NCBI GenBank assembly: GCA_900550635.1
Contig: URSZ01000102.1
Coordinates: forward strand, 1 to 8,724
Origin: an uncultured Prevotella sp.
GTDB taxonomy: Bacteria; Bacteroidota; Bacteroidia; Bacteroidales; Bacteroidaceae
Reading direction: 5' to 3'
DNA length: 8,724 nt
Shown one piece after another: positions 1 through 7,436 of the stretch. A program made the position numbers and the translations under genes. Each line of letters opens with the position of its first letter. Position 1 is the stretch's first letter. Under the pieces are notes generated by a model. The model made no database searches. It saw only the letters and a list, made by a program, of their open reading frames with translations, and was not told the DNA's origin.

Positions 1-6
1 TTCAGA

Positions 7-131
7 GGGCAAAAAATATGTCTGAGATATTTCAAAATAGGTCAGACATATTTTGAAATATGTGCCTTGTATTTTTTATTTGCTCCCACGTAGGGTAAAC
101 ACACTGAAAATCAGTTTTCATTTTTTCCGCC
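7..131 (+). repeat. Intergenic 3 x 21-base repeat element, copy 1
   Basis: The element opens with GGGCAAAAAAT (7-17) and ends with TTTTTTCCGCC (131). Between them lie three 21-base units (17-37, 38-58, 59-79), one extra T, and a tail starting TGCTCCCACGTAGGG at 81. Units 1 and 2 carry TATGTCTGA and its near inverse GGTCAGACATA; unit 3 is degenerate. A perfect 13-bp stem joins 13-25 to 42-54 with a 16-base loop. The tail contains TGAAAA-TCAG-TTTTCA, able to form a 6-bp hairpin. Copies 2 (about 5691) and 3 (about 7437) have the same geometry. The left neighbour lies outside the window, so the genomic context of this copy is only half visible. No protein function is claimed; the family is not one I recognise. 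Confidence 0.85.
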
Positions 132-165
132 ACGATAACGGACTTTTCCCGACATTTTCCCGAAC

Positions 166-186
166 TGCAATGACTCTTGCATTGCA
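166..186. other. Short inverted repeat upstream of the ABC gene
   Basis: TGCAATG (166-172) and CATTGCA (180-186) can form a 7-bp stem with a 7-base loop. It sits just before an upstream in-frame ATG at 187. It has no T tract, so it is not a convincing terminator. It could be a regulatory dyad or chance. I see nothing else in 132-260 apart from pyrimidine-rich TTTTCCCG words at about 144-162. Confidence 0.25.
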
Positions 187-260
187 ATGCCCCGCACGTG
201 TGCGGCCGGAAGGCTTGCAAATATGAAGGTCCGCCGCCTGCACAACAAGGCAAAAGTTCT

Positions 261-268
261 TAACTTTG
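261..268 (+). promoter_or_regulatory. Possible -7 box of the ABC ATPase gene
   Basis: TAACTTTG fits the Bacteroidota -7 consensus TAnnTTTG exactly. No TTTG -33 element is seen 19-21 bases upstream, so the match is only half a promoter. If it is used, transcription would begin a few bases downstream, almost on the ATG at 274, giving a leaderless or nearly leaderless message. It would also rule out the upstream ATGs at 187 and 223. Confidence 0.4.
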
Positions 269-273
269 CATTC

Positions 274-1065
274 ATGTTGGGCGATATACTACAGCTTGAG
301 TCGCTTTCCGCAGGCTATGCCGCGGGCGGCCGGGCATGCCCGGTGGTGGACGGTTTTACGGCTTCTGCCTCTGCCGGCACGTTTACCTGCGTGCTCGGAA
401 CGAACGGTGCGGGCAAGTCGACATTGCTGCGCACGATGGCGGGTTTGCAGCCTCCCCTTGCAGGGACAGTGCTTTATGGCGGAAGGGACATAGGTTCGCT
501 TTCGCCGCGACAGCTTGCCCGCACGGCGGGAATAGTGCTTACCGACAGGCAGGTGTTCTCCACACAGCTCAAGGCCCGCGAGCTTGTGCTTCTTGGGCGT
601 AGCCCTTATACGGGTTTCTTCGGCGTTACGTCGCGTCACGACAGCGACATAGCCGACAAGGCCATGAAAATAGCCGGGGCGGAAGGATTTGCCGGCCGGC
701 CGGTCAACACACTGAGCGACGGCGAAAGGCAGAAAGTAATGATAGCCAAGGTACTGGCCCAGCAAACACCCGTGATATTGCTCGACGAGCCTACGGCGTT
801 CCTCGACTTTCCGAGCGAAACCGAGATGTTCCGCCTAATGCGCCGCCTGGCACACGAGGAGAGGAAAACCGTTGTGGCCGCCACGCACAACATAGCGGCC
901 GCATTGCAGACGGCCGACCGCCTGTGGGTGCTGCATAAGGGCGAGACGCCCGTTGCCGGCACTCCGCAAGACCTTGCGGCTGCAGGAAAGCTCGACATGT
1001 TTTTTGAAAGCGCGGGAGTGACTTTCGACCGCAAAAGGCTTTCGTTCCAAATTGAACCGGATTGA
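274..1065 (+). CDS. ABC transporter ATP-binding protein, FecE/BtuD type
   Basis: This is the cytoplasmic ATPase of an importer, by family most like those energising FecCD-type permeases for iron-siderophore or cobalamin uptake. Numbered from the ATG at 274 (263 residues), it shows Walker A GTNGAGKST (42-50), signature LSDGE (147-151), Walker B VILLDEP with D171/E172, a D-loop (AFLD) and switch His205 (ATHN). The stretch ELVLLGRSPYTGFFG is typical of the siderophore/B12 branch. By alignment to FepC from memory, the Q-loop position is Asp91 (VLTDRQ) instead of Gln. The start at 274 was chosen because MLGDILQLESLSAGY is the usual N terminus of the family; the frame stays open to ATGs at 223 and 187, whose added residues look non-homologous. 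No permease or binding protein follows; partners may lie to the left or elsewhere. topB begins 3 bases after the stop. Substrate is not determinable. Confidence 0.88.
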   Translation: MLGDILQLESLSAGYAAGGRACPVVDGFTASASAGTFTCVLGTNGAGKSTLLRTMAGLQPPLAGTVLYGGRDIGSLSPRQLARTAGIVLTDRQVFSTQLKARELVLLGRSPYTGFFGVTSRHDSDIADKAMKIAGAEGFAGRPVNTLSDGERQKVMIAKVLAQQTPVILLDEPTAFLDFPSETEMFRLMRRLAHEERKTVVAATHNIAAALQTADRLWVLHKGETPVAGTPQDLAAAGKLDMFFESAGVTFDRKRLSFQIEPD

Positions 1066-1068
1066 AGA

Positions 1069-3066
1069 ATGATAGTATGTATTGCTGAAAAACCCAGCGT
1101 TGCCCGCGACATAGCCCAGGTGCTCGGCGCCGTGGAGCGTCACGAAGGCTACCTCGAGGGAAACGGTTACCAGGTGACGTGGACTTTCGGTCACCTGTGC
1201 GAACTGAAATACCCGGAGGACTACTACGAGCAGTGGCATCGCTGGAGCCTGGCTGCACTGCCCATGATTCCGCAACGTTTCGGCATTCGCCTGAAAAACG
1301 ACAAAGGCATAAGGAAACAGTTTGCCATAATAAAAAGCCTTATGGAAAAAGCCGACAAGATAATAAACTGCGGCGACGCCGGGCAGGAAGGCGAACTGAT
1401 ACAACGGTGGGTAATGCAAAAGGCCGGAGCGGCGTGCCCGGTGGAACGTCTCTGGATTTCATCGCTCACCGAAGAAGCCATACGCGAAGGATTCGGCAAG
1501 CTGAAGGACTCAAAGGCCTACGAGTCGCTTTACGAAGCGGGATTGTGCCGCGCCATAGGCGACTGGCTTCTCGGCATGAACGCCACAAGGCTTTACACGC
1601 TCAAGTACGGCGCACCAGGACGCAACGTGCAACCGCTTTCGGTGGGAAGGGTGCAGACACCTACGCTCGCCATGATTGTAAAAAGGCAGGAAGAAATCGA
1701 CAACTTCGTGCCGCAGCCTTACTGGTTGCTCACAACAGTGTACAAGGAAGCCACGTTCACCGGCACGAAAGGAAACTACACCGACGAAGCCGAGGCGCTT
1801 GCCGCACTGGCGGAGATACAAGGCAAGGATTTCACCGTAGACACCGTTGCAACAAAAGAGGGGCGCGAAGCACCGCCGCGACTGTTCGACCTTACTTCGC
1901 TGCAGGTGGAATGCAACAGGAAGTTCGGCTATTCGGCCGACAAGACGCTGCAAATAATCCAGTCGCTTTACGAAAAGCACATCACAACCTACCCCCGCGT
2001 CGACACGACATACCTTCCCGACGACATATACCCCAAATGCAAGGCCGTGCTGAATTCGCTGTCCGACTACGCCACGCTGCTCGAACCGCTGAGAGGAAAC
2101 AAACTGAGGAAAAGCAAAAAGGTGTTCGACTCGTCGAAAGTTACCGACCACCATGCCATAATCCCAACCGGCGTGTCTTCCGCGTCGTTAGGAGTTGACG
2201 AAAGAAACGTGTTCGACCTCGTGGCAAGGCACTTCATAGCCGTGTTTTATCCCGACTGCCGTTTTTCGGCAACCACAGTAACAGGCCACAGCGGAGACGT
2301 AAAATTCAAGGCAAACGGAAAACAGATTATCGAGCCCGCATGGCGCACTGTATTCCCGCAGCAAAACAAGCAAACAAACGACGAGGAGCGGAACGAAAAA
2401 GCCGAAGTAGTTCTGCCGCACTTCATCGAAGGCGAAAGCGGCCCGCACAAGCCCTCGGTGGCACAGAAGTTCACCCAGCCGCCCAAACCTTTTACCGAAG
2501 CAACGCTCCTGCGCGCCATGGAAACGGCCGGAAAGAACGTAGACGACGAATCGCTGCGCGACGCACTCAAGGAAAACGGCATAGGACGCCCGTCCACACG
2601 CGCCGCGATAATAGAAACGCTTTTCCGGCGCCGTTACATAAGCAAGCAGCGCAAGTCGCTCTTCCCTACTGCTACGGGCAAAGAACTCATAGGAATAATA
2701 CACGAAGACCTTCTTAAAAGCGCCGAACTCACAGGACAGTGGGAAAAAAAACTTCGCGAGATAGAGCGGGGCGAATATGCCGCCTCACAATTCATAGAAG
2801 AGCTGAAGGAAATGGTTTCACAGATAGTGCAATCGGTAATTGCCGACAATTCGTCGCGTAAAGTAACTCCGGGAAGCGAAACCGCCGCCCCGCAACAAAA
2901 GAAAACAAAAAAGAAAGCAGAAAAAAAGAACAGCAACGCGCAGCATTTGAAAGAAGGCGACACGTGTCCAATGTGCGGAAAAGGGAAACTGATACGCGGC
3001 AAAACATCCCTGGGCTGTTCGCGCTGGAAAGAGGGGTGCACCTTCCGCGCGCCGTTTGAACAATAA
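1069..3066 (+). CDS. topB: DNA topoisomerase III (type IA)
   Basis: This 665-residue type IA topoisomerase cuts one DNA strand through a 5'-phosphotyrosine link, passes the other strand and reseals. Topoisomerase III chiefly decatenates replication and recombination intermediates. The TOPRIM domain starts at once (MIVCIAEKPSVA, Glu7) and its metal motif is GDAGQEGE (102-109). The second Asp of the classic DxDxE is Gly105. The catalytic Tyr308 lies in TTYPRVDTTYLP with Arg310 beside it. DHHAIIPTG (360-368) and GIGRPSTRAAIIETL (504-518) are further type IA hallmarks. A Lys-rich linker (about 610-620) leads to one C-terminal zinc-binding motif with Cys633, 636, 650 and 657. The start fits the family N terminus and lies 3 bases past the ABC stop, so the two genes are probably translated from one mRNA. 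The gene appears intact. Confidence 0.95.
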   Translation: MIVCIAEKPSVARDIAQVLGAVERHEGYLEGNGYQVTWTFGHLCELKYPEDYYEQWHRWSLAALPMIPQRFGIRLKNDKGIRKQFAIIKSLMEKADKIINCGDAGQEGELIQRWVMQKAGAACPVERLWISSLTEEAIREGFGKLKDSKAYESLYEAGLCRAIGDWLLGMNATRLYTLKYGAPGRNVQPLSVGRVQTPTLAMIVKRQEEIDNFVPQPYWLLTTVYKEATFTGTKGNYTDEAEALAALAEIQGKDFTVDTVATKEGREAPPRLFDLTSLQVECNRKFGYSADKTLQIIQSLYEKHITTYPRVDTTYLPDDIYPKCKAVLNSLSDYATLLEPLRGNKLRKSKKVFDSSKVTDHHAIIPTGVSSASLGVDERNVFDLVARHFIAVFYPDCRFSATTVTGHSGDVKFKANGKQIIEPAWRTVFPQQNKQTNDEERNEKAEVVLPHFIEGESGPHKPSVAQKFTQPPKPFTEATLLRAMETAGKNVDDESLRDALKENGIGRPSTRAAIIETLFRRRYISKQRKSLFPTATGKELIGIIHEDLLKSAELTGQWEKKLREIERGEYAASQFIEELKEMVSQIVQSVIADNSSRKVTPGSETAAPQQKKTKKKAEKKNSNAQHLKEGDTCPMCGKGKLIRGKTSLGCSRWKEGCTFRAPFEQ

Positions 3067-3110
3067 ATAAACACGTTTGCAGTTATTTTAATGGGCGCAA
3101 AACCACAGCA

Positions 3111-5639
3111 ATGAAACATATCGTAAACATAATACCGCTTTTGGCTGCACTTATAATTGCCGCAGCTTGCAGCACGCCCGAAAAACACATGAAGAAAGGC
3201 GATATGTTTTTTGCGCGCGGGGAATATTTCGACGCTTCGCTCGAGTACAAGCGCGCCTACTCCTCCACCCCGGCAAAAGAAAGGGACAAACGCGGCGAAA
3301 GGGCGTTCCGCATGGCCGAATGCTACCGCCGAATCAACAATACGGCCAAAGCCGAAGGCGCTTACCGCAACGCCGTGCGATACAACTACGTCGACACAAC
3401 AACATATTTCTACCTGGCCGAAGTGCAAAGGCAACTGGGAAGCTACCGCGCCGCTGAGGAGAACTACAAACTTTACCTCGAAAAAAATCCGGGGCACAAA
3501 CGTTCGCTGACAGGCCTGCAATCGTGCGCCATAGCTCCGCAGATGAAAGAAAAAGGCTCCTTGTACACCGTCAAGTCCGAGAAACAGTTCAACTCGCGCC
3601 GTTCGGATTATTGCCCGGTGCTTTTCGGCGAGAATTACGACAGGATTATTTTCACCTCCACCCGACCACAGGCTAAAGGCGACGAAGACAGCCCGATAAC
3701 CGGCTTAAAGAACGGCGACCTCTTCACTTCGTCAAAAGACGAAAAAGGAAAATGGAAACCGGTAGAAGAACTGCAGGGCGAAGTAAATACGGAGCTGGAC
3801 GAAGGAGCGCCCGGCATAACGCCCGACGGGCAGACAATGTACCTAACTGTGTGCCCCGTTGACGAGCAATATCCCCGCTGCGCCGAAATACATTCGTCCG
3901 CGCGGTCGGACGCAACGTGGGCAAAACCCGTAAAACTGGAAATAACGTCCGACACACTGTCTTCTTACGCACATCCCGCCGTATCGCCCGACGGGCAATG
4001 GCTGTATTTCGTATCCGACATGCCGGGAGGATTGGGAGGCATGGACATTTGGCGAATGCAACTGTCGGAACACGGGGCGGGAGTGATAGAAAACTTAGGT
4101 GCACCCATTAATACCGAAGGCGACGAGATGTTCCCGACGTTCCGTCCCAACGGCGATTTGTATTTTTCCTCGAACGGGCACGTTGGAATGGGCGGGCTCG
4201 ACATTTACCGCGCCCGCCACGACAGCATACGCAACAAATGGAGCGTCGAGATACTACCCAGCCCTGTGAATTCTTCGGGCGACGATTTCGGCATGACGTT
4301 CGAGGGAGTGCACAACCGGGGATATTTCACTTCCAACCGCGGTAAGGGGCGCGGCTTCGACCATATACTTTCCTTCGAGTGCCCCGAAGTGGTGCAGACG
4401 GTAAAAGGCTGGGTGTTCGAGCAAGATGGTTACGAGCTTGTCAATTCTACCGTGTACATGGTTGGCAACGACGGCACGAACATGAAATTCGGCGTAAAGA
4501 GCGACGGTTCGTTCGAGCAAGTGATACACCCGGGCGTGAAATACGTGCTCCTTGCAACATGCGAGGGCTTTATGAACTACCGTCAGGAGCTCGAAATAGA
4601 CTCGTCCGAAGTATCAACGTGCGACACTTTGTTCTTCCCGCTGCCTTCGCTCACGTCTCCCGTACTTGTACGCAACGTATTCTATGAATTCGACAGCGCA
4701 ACGCTAACCGACAATTCCAAGGAAGCCCTCGACAACCTTACACGCCTGCTGCAGGAAAACCCGAACATTACGATAGAACTGAGTTCGCACTGCGACTACA
4801 GGGGCAACGAACTGTATAACCGCAAACTGTCGCAGCGGCGTGCCGAATCGGTGGTAGACTACCTTATAAAACAAGGCATAAACCCGCAACGTCTATCGGC
4901 AGTAGGCTACGGAAAACTGCGGCCCAAGGTCGTTACAAAGCGCCTGGCCGAGGTTTACGATTTCCTTCACGAGGGCGACACGCTTACCGAGCAGTACATA
5001 CTCAAGCTCAAGCCCATAGAGCAAGACACGTGCAATGCGCTGAACCGCCGCACCGAGTTCCGCGTGCTGAGAACCACATACGGGCTGTTCGACGAGCAGG
5101 GAAACCTGGATGCCAAGGCATTAGTAGGGAACAAAAACGCAACTCCCGACACCCAAAAGGCCAAAAAGCCGATAGTAACCGTTTACATCCCTACTCCCGA
5201 GGAAGCTCGCGCGGCCGACGGCAAGCCTGCCGACAGCACGAAGGCTACGCCCAAAAACGGCAACAGACCTGTGCAGAAAGCTACCGCCACAGACAGCACC
5301 GCCAAGGCAAAAGCAACTTCCACCAAGCCGGAATCCACACCCGCCAAAGCCGATACGGCTGCCGCTAAGGCAAAAGATGTAAATGCAAAGGCTGACACGG
5401 CAAAAACGAAAGCAAACGCCGCACAACCAAAGGCCGGCGCGACTAAGGCAAAGGCAGATACCGCAAAGACAAAGGCAAATGCCGCAAACGCCAAAGCCGA
5501 TACGGCCAAAACCAGGCCGCAGGCAACAAAAGGCAAACCGGCTTCTGCAAAGACCAACGCACAGACCGGGAACGGCAACGCAAAAACGAAGGCCGAGCCG
5601 GACAGTTCGGCTTCCGCTGCCGGTAAAAACAAAAAATAG
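3111..5639 (+). CDS. PorE-like OmpA-family lipoprotein with TPR, beta-propeller and Lys/Ala tail
   Basis: An 842-residue envelope protein. Residues 1-20 form a lipoprotein signal (hydrophobic stretch, then IIAAAC, lipidated Cys20). TPR-like helices follow (about 24-140), then a WD40/PD40 beta-propeller (about 150-425) with ITPDGQTMYL, VSPDGQWLYF and FRPNGDLYFS blades and GGLGGMDIWR-type turns. Next come a beta-sandwich regulatory domain (about 428-505) and an OmpA peptidoglycan-binding domain (about 515-655). In the latter, Asp562 and Arg577 match the E. coli OmpA diaminopimelate-binding pair D271/R286. This order is that of PorE of the type IX secretion system, which tethers the complex to peptidoglycan, but homologues also occur outside that role, so secretion is inference. 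Residues 675-842 are a low-complexity, Ala/Lys/Thr-rich tail with heptads, not expected in the family. The gene begins 44 bases after topB, with no terminator between, so read-through is likely. No neighbouring T9SS gene is visible. Confidence 0.85.
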   Translation: MKHIVNIIPLLAALIIAAACSTPEKHMKKGDMFFARGEYFDASLEYKRAYSSTPAKERDKRGERAFRMAECYRRINNTAKAEGAYRNAVRYNYVDTTTYFYLAEVQRQLGSYRAAEENYKLYLEKNPGHKRSLTGLQSCAIAPQMKEKGSLYTVKSEKQFNSRRSDYCPVLFGENYDRIIFTSTRPQAKGDEDSPITGLKNGDLFTSSKDEKGKWKPVEELQGEVNTELDEGAPGITPDGQTMYLTVCPVDEQYPRCAEIHSSARSDATWAKPVKLEITSDTLSSYAHPAVSPDGQWLYFVSDMPGGLGGMDIWRMQLSEHGAGVIENLGAPINTEGDEMFPTFRPNGDLYFSSNGHVGMGGLDIYRARHDSIRNKWSVEILPSPVNSSGDDFGMTFEGVHNRGYFTSNRGKGRGFDHILSFECPEVVQTVKGWVFEQDGYELVNSTVYMVGNDGTNMKFGVKSDGSFEQVIHPGVKYVLLATCEGFMNYRQELEIDSSEVSTCDTLFFPLPSLTSPVLVRNVFYEFDSATLTDNSKEALDNLTRLLQENPNITIELSSHCDYRGNELYNRKLSQRRAESVVDYLIKQGINPQRLSAVGYGKLRPKVVTKRLAEVYDFLHEGDTLTEQYILKLKPIEQDTCNALNRRTEFRVLRTTYGLFDEQGNLDAKALVGNKNATPDTQKAKKPIVTVYIPTPEEARAADGKPADSTKATPKNGNRPVQKATATDSTAKAKATSTKPESTPAKADTAAAKAKDVNAKADTAKTKANAAQPKAGATKAKADTAKTKANAANAKADTAKTRPQATKGKPASAKTNAQTGNGNAKTKAEPDSSASAAGKNKK
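5301..5552 (+). repeat. Twelve coding heptads in the OmpA-family protein tail
   Basis: Residues 731-814 fall into twelve consecutive 7-residue blocks in one register. Examples are AKAKATS, TKPESTP, AKADTAA, AKAKDVN, AKADTAK, TKANAAQ, PKAGATK, AKADTAK, TKANAAN and AKADTAK. The block AKADTAK occurs three times (759-765, 780-786, 794-800), each time with different synonymous codons. The stretch is strongly basic, with Asp as its only acidic residue apart from Glu741. It resembles histone-H1-like or linker sequences in composition; no homology is implied. Confidence 0.8.
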
Positions 5640-5690
5640 CTGGAACTTGCAGCCGTATTTGTCTGCTTTTTTAAAACACGTTCCTGACCC

Positions 5691-5803
5691 CCGAAAAAAT
5701 ATGTCTGAGATATTTTAAATTATGTCTGACCTATTTCAAAATATGTCGGACATATTTTTTATTTGCTCCCACGGGGGTATAAAAAACTGGAACCCAATTT
5801 TCA
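5691..5803 (+). repeat. Intergenic 3 x 21-base repeat element, copy 2
   Basis: A6 (5694-5699) is followed by three 21-base units starting at 5700, 5721 and 5742, each beginning TATGTC, then one T and the tail TGCTCCCACG at 5764. Unit 3 forms a near-perfect dyad: AAAATATGTC (5738-5747), G, GACATATTTT (5749-5758). Unit 1 can also pair with unit 3 (5696-5708 with 5746-5758) with one G-U wobble in RNA. The tail matches copy 1 at 29 of 40 positions to 5803, much less than copy 3 does. The element lies 3' of the OmpA-family gene and could serve as its transcription terminator, since its stems end in a run of T. It is in the same orientation as the other two copies. I see no gene or further structure in 5804-5931. 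Confidence 0.85.
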
Positions 5804-5931
5804 CCGGGAAGCACACCGAAGTCTGTATTCCCGCCCTTGTCTTTCACTTTCCCCGCTACTGCGGAACAGTATCACACAAAGCACGATTGCCCGCCTTTAC
5901 ATGCCGCCCCGCACAACAGGGCGCAAAAGAA

Positions 5932-5971
5932 ACAGGCCCTGCGCGGGAATTTTCCACTGCGCAGGGCCTGT
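5932..5971 (-). terminator. Rho-independent terminator of nagA
   Basis: ACAGGCCCTGCGC (5932-5944) and GCGCAGGGCCTGT (5959-5971) form a perfect 13-bp GC-rich stem, with an inner GGAA-TT-TTCC pairing in the 14-base loop. On the minus strand the stem is followed by TTCTTTTG, a usable U tract, and it lies about 40 bases past the nagA stop. On the plus strand the tract is only TGTTTC, so termination of the OmpA-family transcript here is possible but weaker. Confidence 0.8.
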
Positions 5972-6009
5972 GTTTCAACCATATCCGGCCGGCTGTTATT
6001 GCCTAACGC

Positions 6010-7173
6010 CTAAATGTTTATTTCGTTGCGTATAGTCCTGCCCATTGCTATCACGCATTTGAGGTTCAGGTCGGGGTCGAACATCATTATGTCGGCGTCC
6101 TTGCCTTTTTCGAGCGTGCCTTTGCGTTTGTCCACGCCTATTATCCTGGCGGGCGTTTCCGAGGCCATACGGCAGGCGTCGCCCAGGGGTATTCCCACTT
6201 TCTTCACCATTGTGCGTATCAGCCTGTCCATGGTGGCTATGCTCCCGGCTATTGCCGAGCGGTCGGCCAACATGCACACCCCGTCTTCTATCACCACGCG
6301 GGGGTCGAAAGCCTTGTCGGTGTCGCTTGCGGCGCAGGCCAGCGCGTCGGTAATCAGCGCCGTGCGGTCGGGGCCCTTTATCTTGTACACAAGGTCGAGT
6401 ATCGTGGGCGGCAGGTGCTTACCGTCGGCAATTATCTCAACCGTCATGTCGTCAATGAGGTAAACGCTCTCCACCGTGCCCTCGTACTTGAATGCGTGGT
6501 TTTTGTGGAAGCCCGGCATGGCGTTGTAAAAATGCGTGGCGTGGGTGAAGCCCACCTCGTAGGCCGTGCGCACGTCGTCGTAGTTGGCCTGCGTATGCGC
6601 CAGGCAGGGCAGCACGCCGTGCTCCACACACGTGCGTCCGAATTCCACGGTGCCGGGCAGTTCGGGCGCCTCGTCCCAACGTTTTATGCACCTTGTAGAG
6701 TCGAGTATGTACTTGTATTCCGTTGAATCGGGATTCTTGATGTTTTCGAGCATTTGCGCGCCCGCCATCTCGCGGCTGAAATACGGCCCTTCGAGGTGCA
6801 GACCGAGTATGGGCGAATCGGGTTGCGCCATAAGTTTTTCGGTTACCTTGACGGCTTCCATTATCATCGGCACGGTCGATGACGAAAGCGTGGGGAGTAT
6901 TGACGTAGTGCCGTAATACATGTGTGCGTTTATGGCCGTGCGGAAAGCCTGTTCGGTGCCCTCCATGAAATCGCTGCCTCCTCCGCCGTGCACATGTATG
7001 TCGACACCTCCGGGCACTATGTAGCAGCCTTTTGCGTCGAAAAAGCGCGCACTCTCGATGTGCAGCTCGTTGTTCGACACTTCGATTATCTTATTGCCGT
7101 CTATGATTACCGACCCGCCCCGAATCCAGCCTTGCGGGGTGAGAATCCTTCCGTTTAGAATTTGTATTAGCAT
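6010..7173 (-). CDS. nagA: N-acetylglucosamine-6-phosphate deacetylase
   Basis: This cytoplasmic amidohydrolase converts N-acetylglucosamine-6-phosphate to glucosamine-6-phosphate and acetate, feeding amino-sugar catabolism and cell-wall recycling. At 387 residues it has the normal family length. Motifs in order: PGGVDIHVHGGGG with His60 and His62; GLHLEGPYFS with metal ligand Glu128; LAHTQA with His193; THATHFYNAMPGFH with His214; ADGKHLPP with His253; LITDAL with catalytic Asp276; IAGSIATMD (308-316) and the C-terminal KGTLEKGKDADIMMFD typical of the fold. Nothing conserved is missing. The ATG at 7173 gives the usual MLIQILNGRILTP start. The gene stands alone: no nagB, nagE or sugar regulator is in the window. 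It is convergent with the OmpA-family gene and divergent from nusB. Confidence 0.95.
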   Translation of the reverse strand: MLIQILNGRILTPQGWIRGGSVIIDGNKIIEVSNNELHIESARFFDAKGCYIVPGGVDIHVHGGGGSDFMEGTEQAFRTAINAHMYYGTTSILPTLSSSTVPMIMEAVKVTEKLMAQPDSPILGLHLEGPYFSREMAGAQMLENIKNPDSTEYKYILDSTRCIKRWDEAPELPGTVEFGRTCVEHGVLPCLAHTQANYDDVRTAYEVGFTHATHFYNAMPGFHKNHAFKYEGTVESVYLIDDMTVEIIADGKHLPPTILDLVYKIKGPDRTALITDALACAASDTDKAFDPRVVIEDGVCMLADRSAIAGSIATMDRLIRTMVKKVGIPLGDACRMASETPARIIGVDKRKGTLEKGKDADIMMFDPDLNLKCVIAMGRTIRNEINI

Positions 7174-7226
7174 GATAGTGTAGAAATAAGAGTAACTGTT
7201 CGCGAGCTTCGCCGGCCCGCATATTA

Positions 7227-7234
7227 CAAAGTTA
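7227..7234 (-). promoter_or_regulatory. Probable -7 box of nagA
   Basis: Read on the minus strand this is TAACTTTG, an exact fit to TAnnTTTG. It lies 53 bases before the nagA ATG, implying a 5' leader of roughly 45-50 bases. No TTTG stands at the expected 19-21 base spacing; the nearest (minus strand, 7250-7247) is only 12 bases away. The call rests on the -7 box alone. Confidence 0.5.
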
Positions 7235-7285
7235 CGTTTTTTTCATCAAATATGCAGGCAACCGCGGCAGCAATAATCATCAACG

Positions 7286-7305
7286 GCAAAAAATATCTTT
7301 TTTGC
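7286..7305. other. GC/A-T hairpin in the nagA-nusB gap
   Basis: GCAAAAAA (7286-7293) and TTTTTTGC (7298-7305) form a perfect 8-bp inverted repeat around TATC. It lies upstream of the nagA -7 box. It may be a weak terminator-like or protein-binding dyad; its AT-rich stem would be unstable as RNA. The rest of 7251-7436 shows no convincing gene, RNA or promoter. Confidence 0.35.
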
Positions 7306-7436
7306 GGCTTCCGAAAAGGCTTTCCGGCAAGTGCCAATACGTGCTGCCGATTCGTCCGTATTTTCGGGGCATGTAGCAAACGGTTTTGTGCCCGAAGGGC
7401 CATTGGTCACAGGCATCAGCCGGACGGGTTTTCACG

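Noticed and set aside
17..79. Tandem 21-base units as a small CRISPR array
   Set aside because: Units are contiguous without spacers, only three occur, some are inverted, and no cas gene is near.
32..253. Minus-strand 73-codon frame at the left edge
   Set aside because: It spans repeat copy 1 and the ABC upstream region, has no recognisable features, and its end is simply the heptad frame of the repeat.
132..273. Cobalamin riboswitch ahead of the ABC ATPase
   Set aside because: The substrate class made this worth a look, but I find no B12-box-like sequence and the space left after the repeat is short.
289..1419. Long minus-strand frames opposite the ABC and topB genes
   Set aside because: They are antisense shadows of GC-rich coding sequence whose plus-strand products have full sets of family motifs.
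3067..3110. Separate promoter (CACGTTTG at 3072-3079) for the OmpA-family gene
   Set aside because: It has C in place of the first T of the -7 box and no TTTG at the right spacing; TTTG at 3055 is only 13 bases away.
5722..6035. Open frames of about 90 codons between the OmpA-family gene and nagA
   Set aside because: They start inside repeat copy 2 and read through the nagA terminator hairpin; their composition (Pro, His, Cys, Arg rich) looks like non-coding translation.
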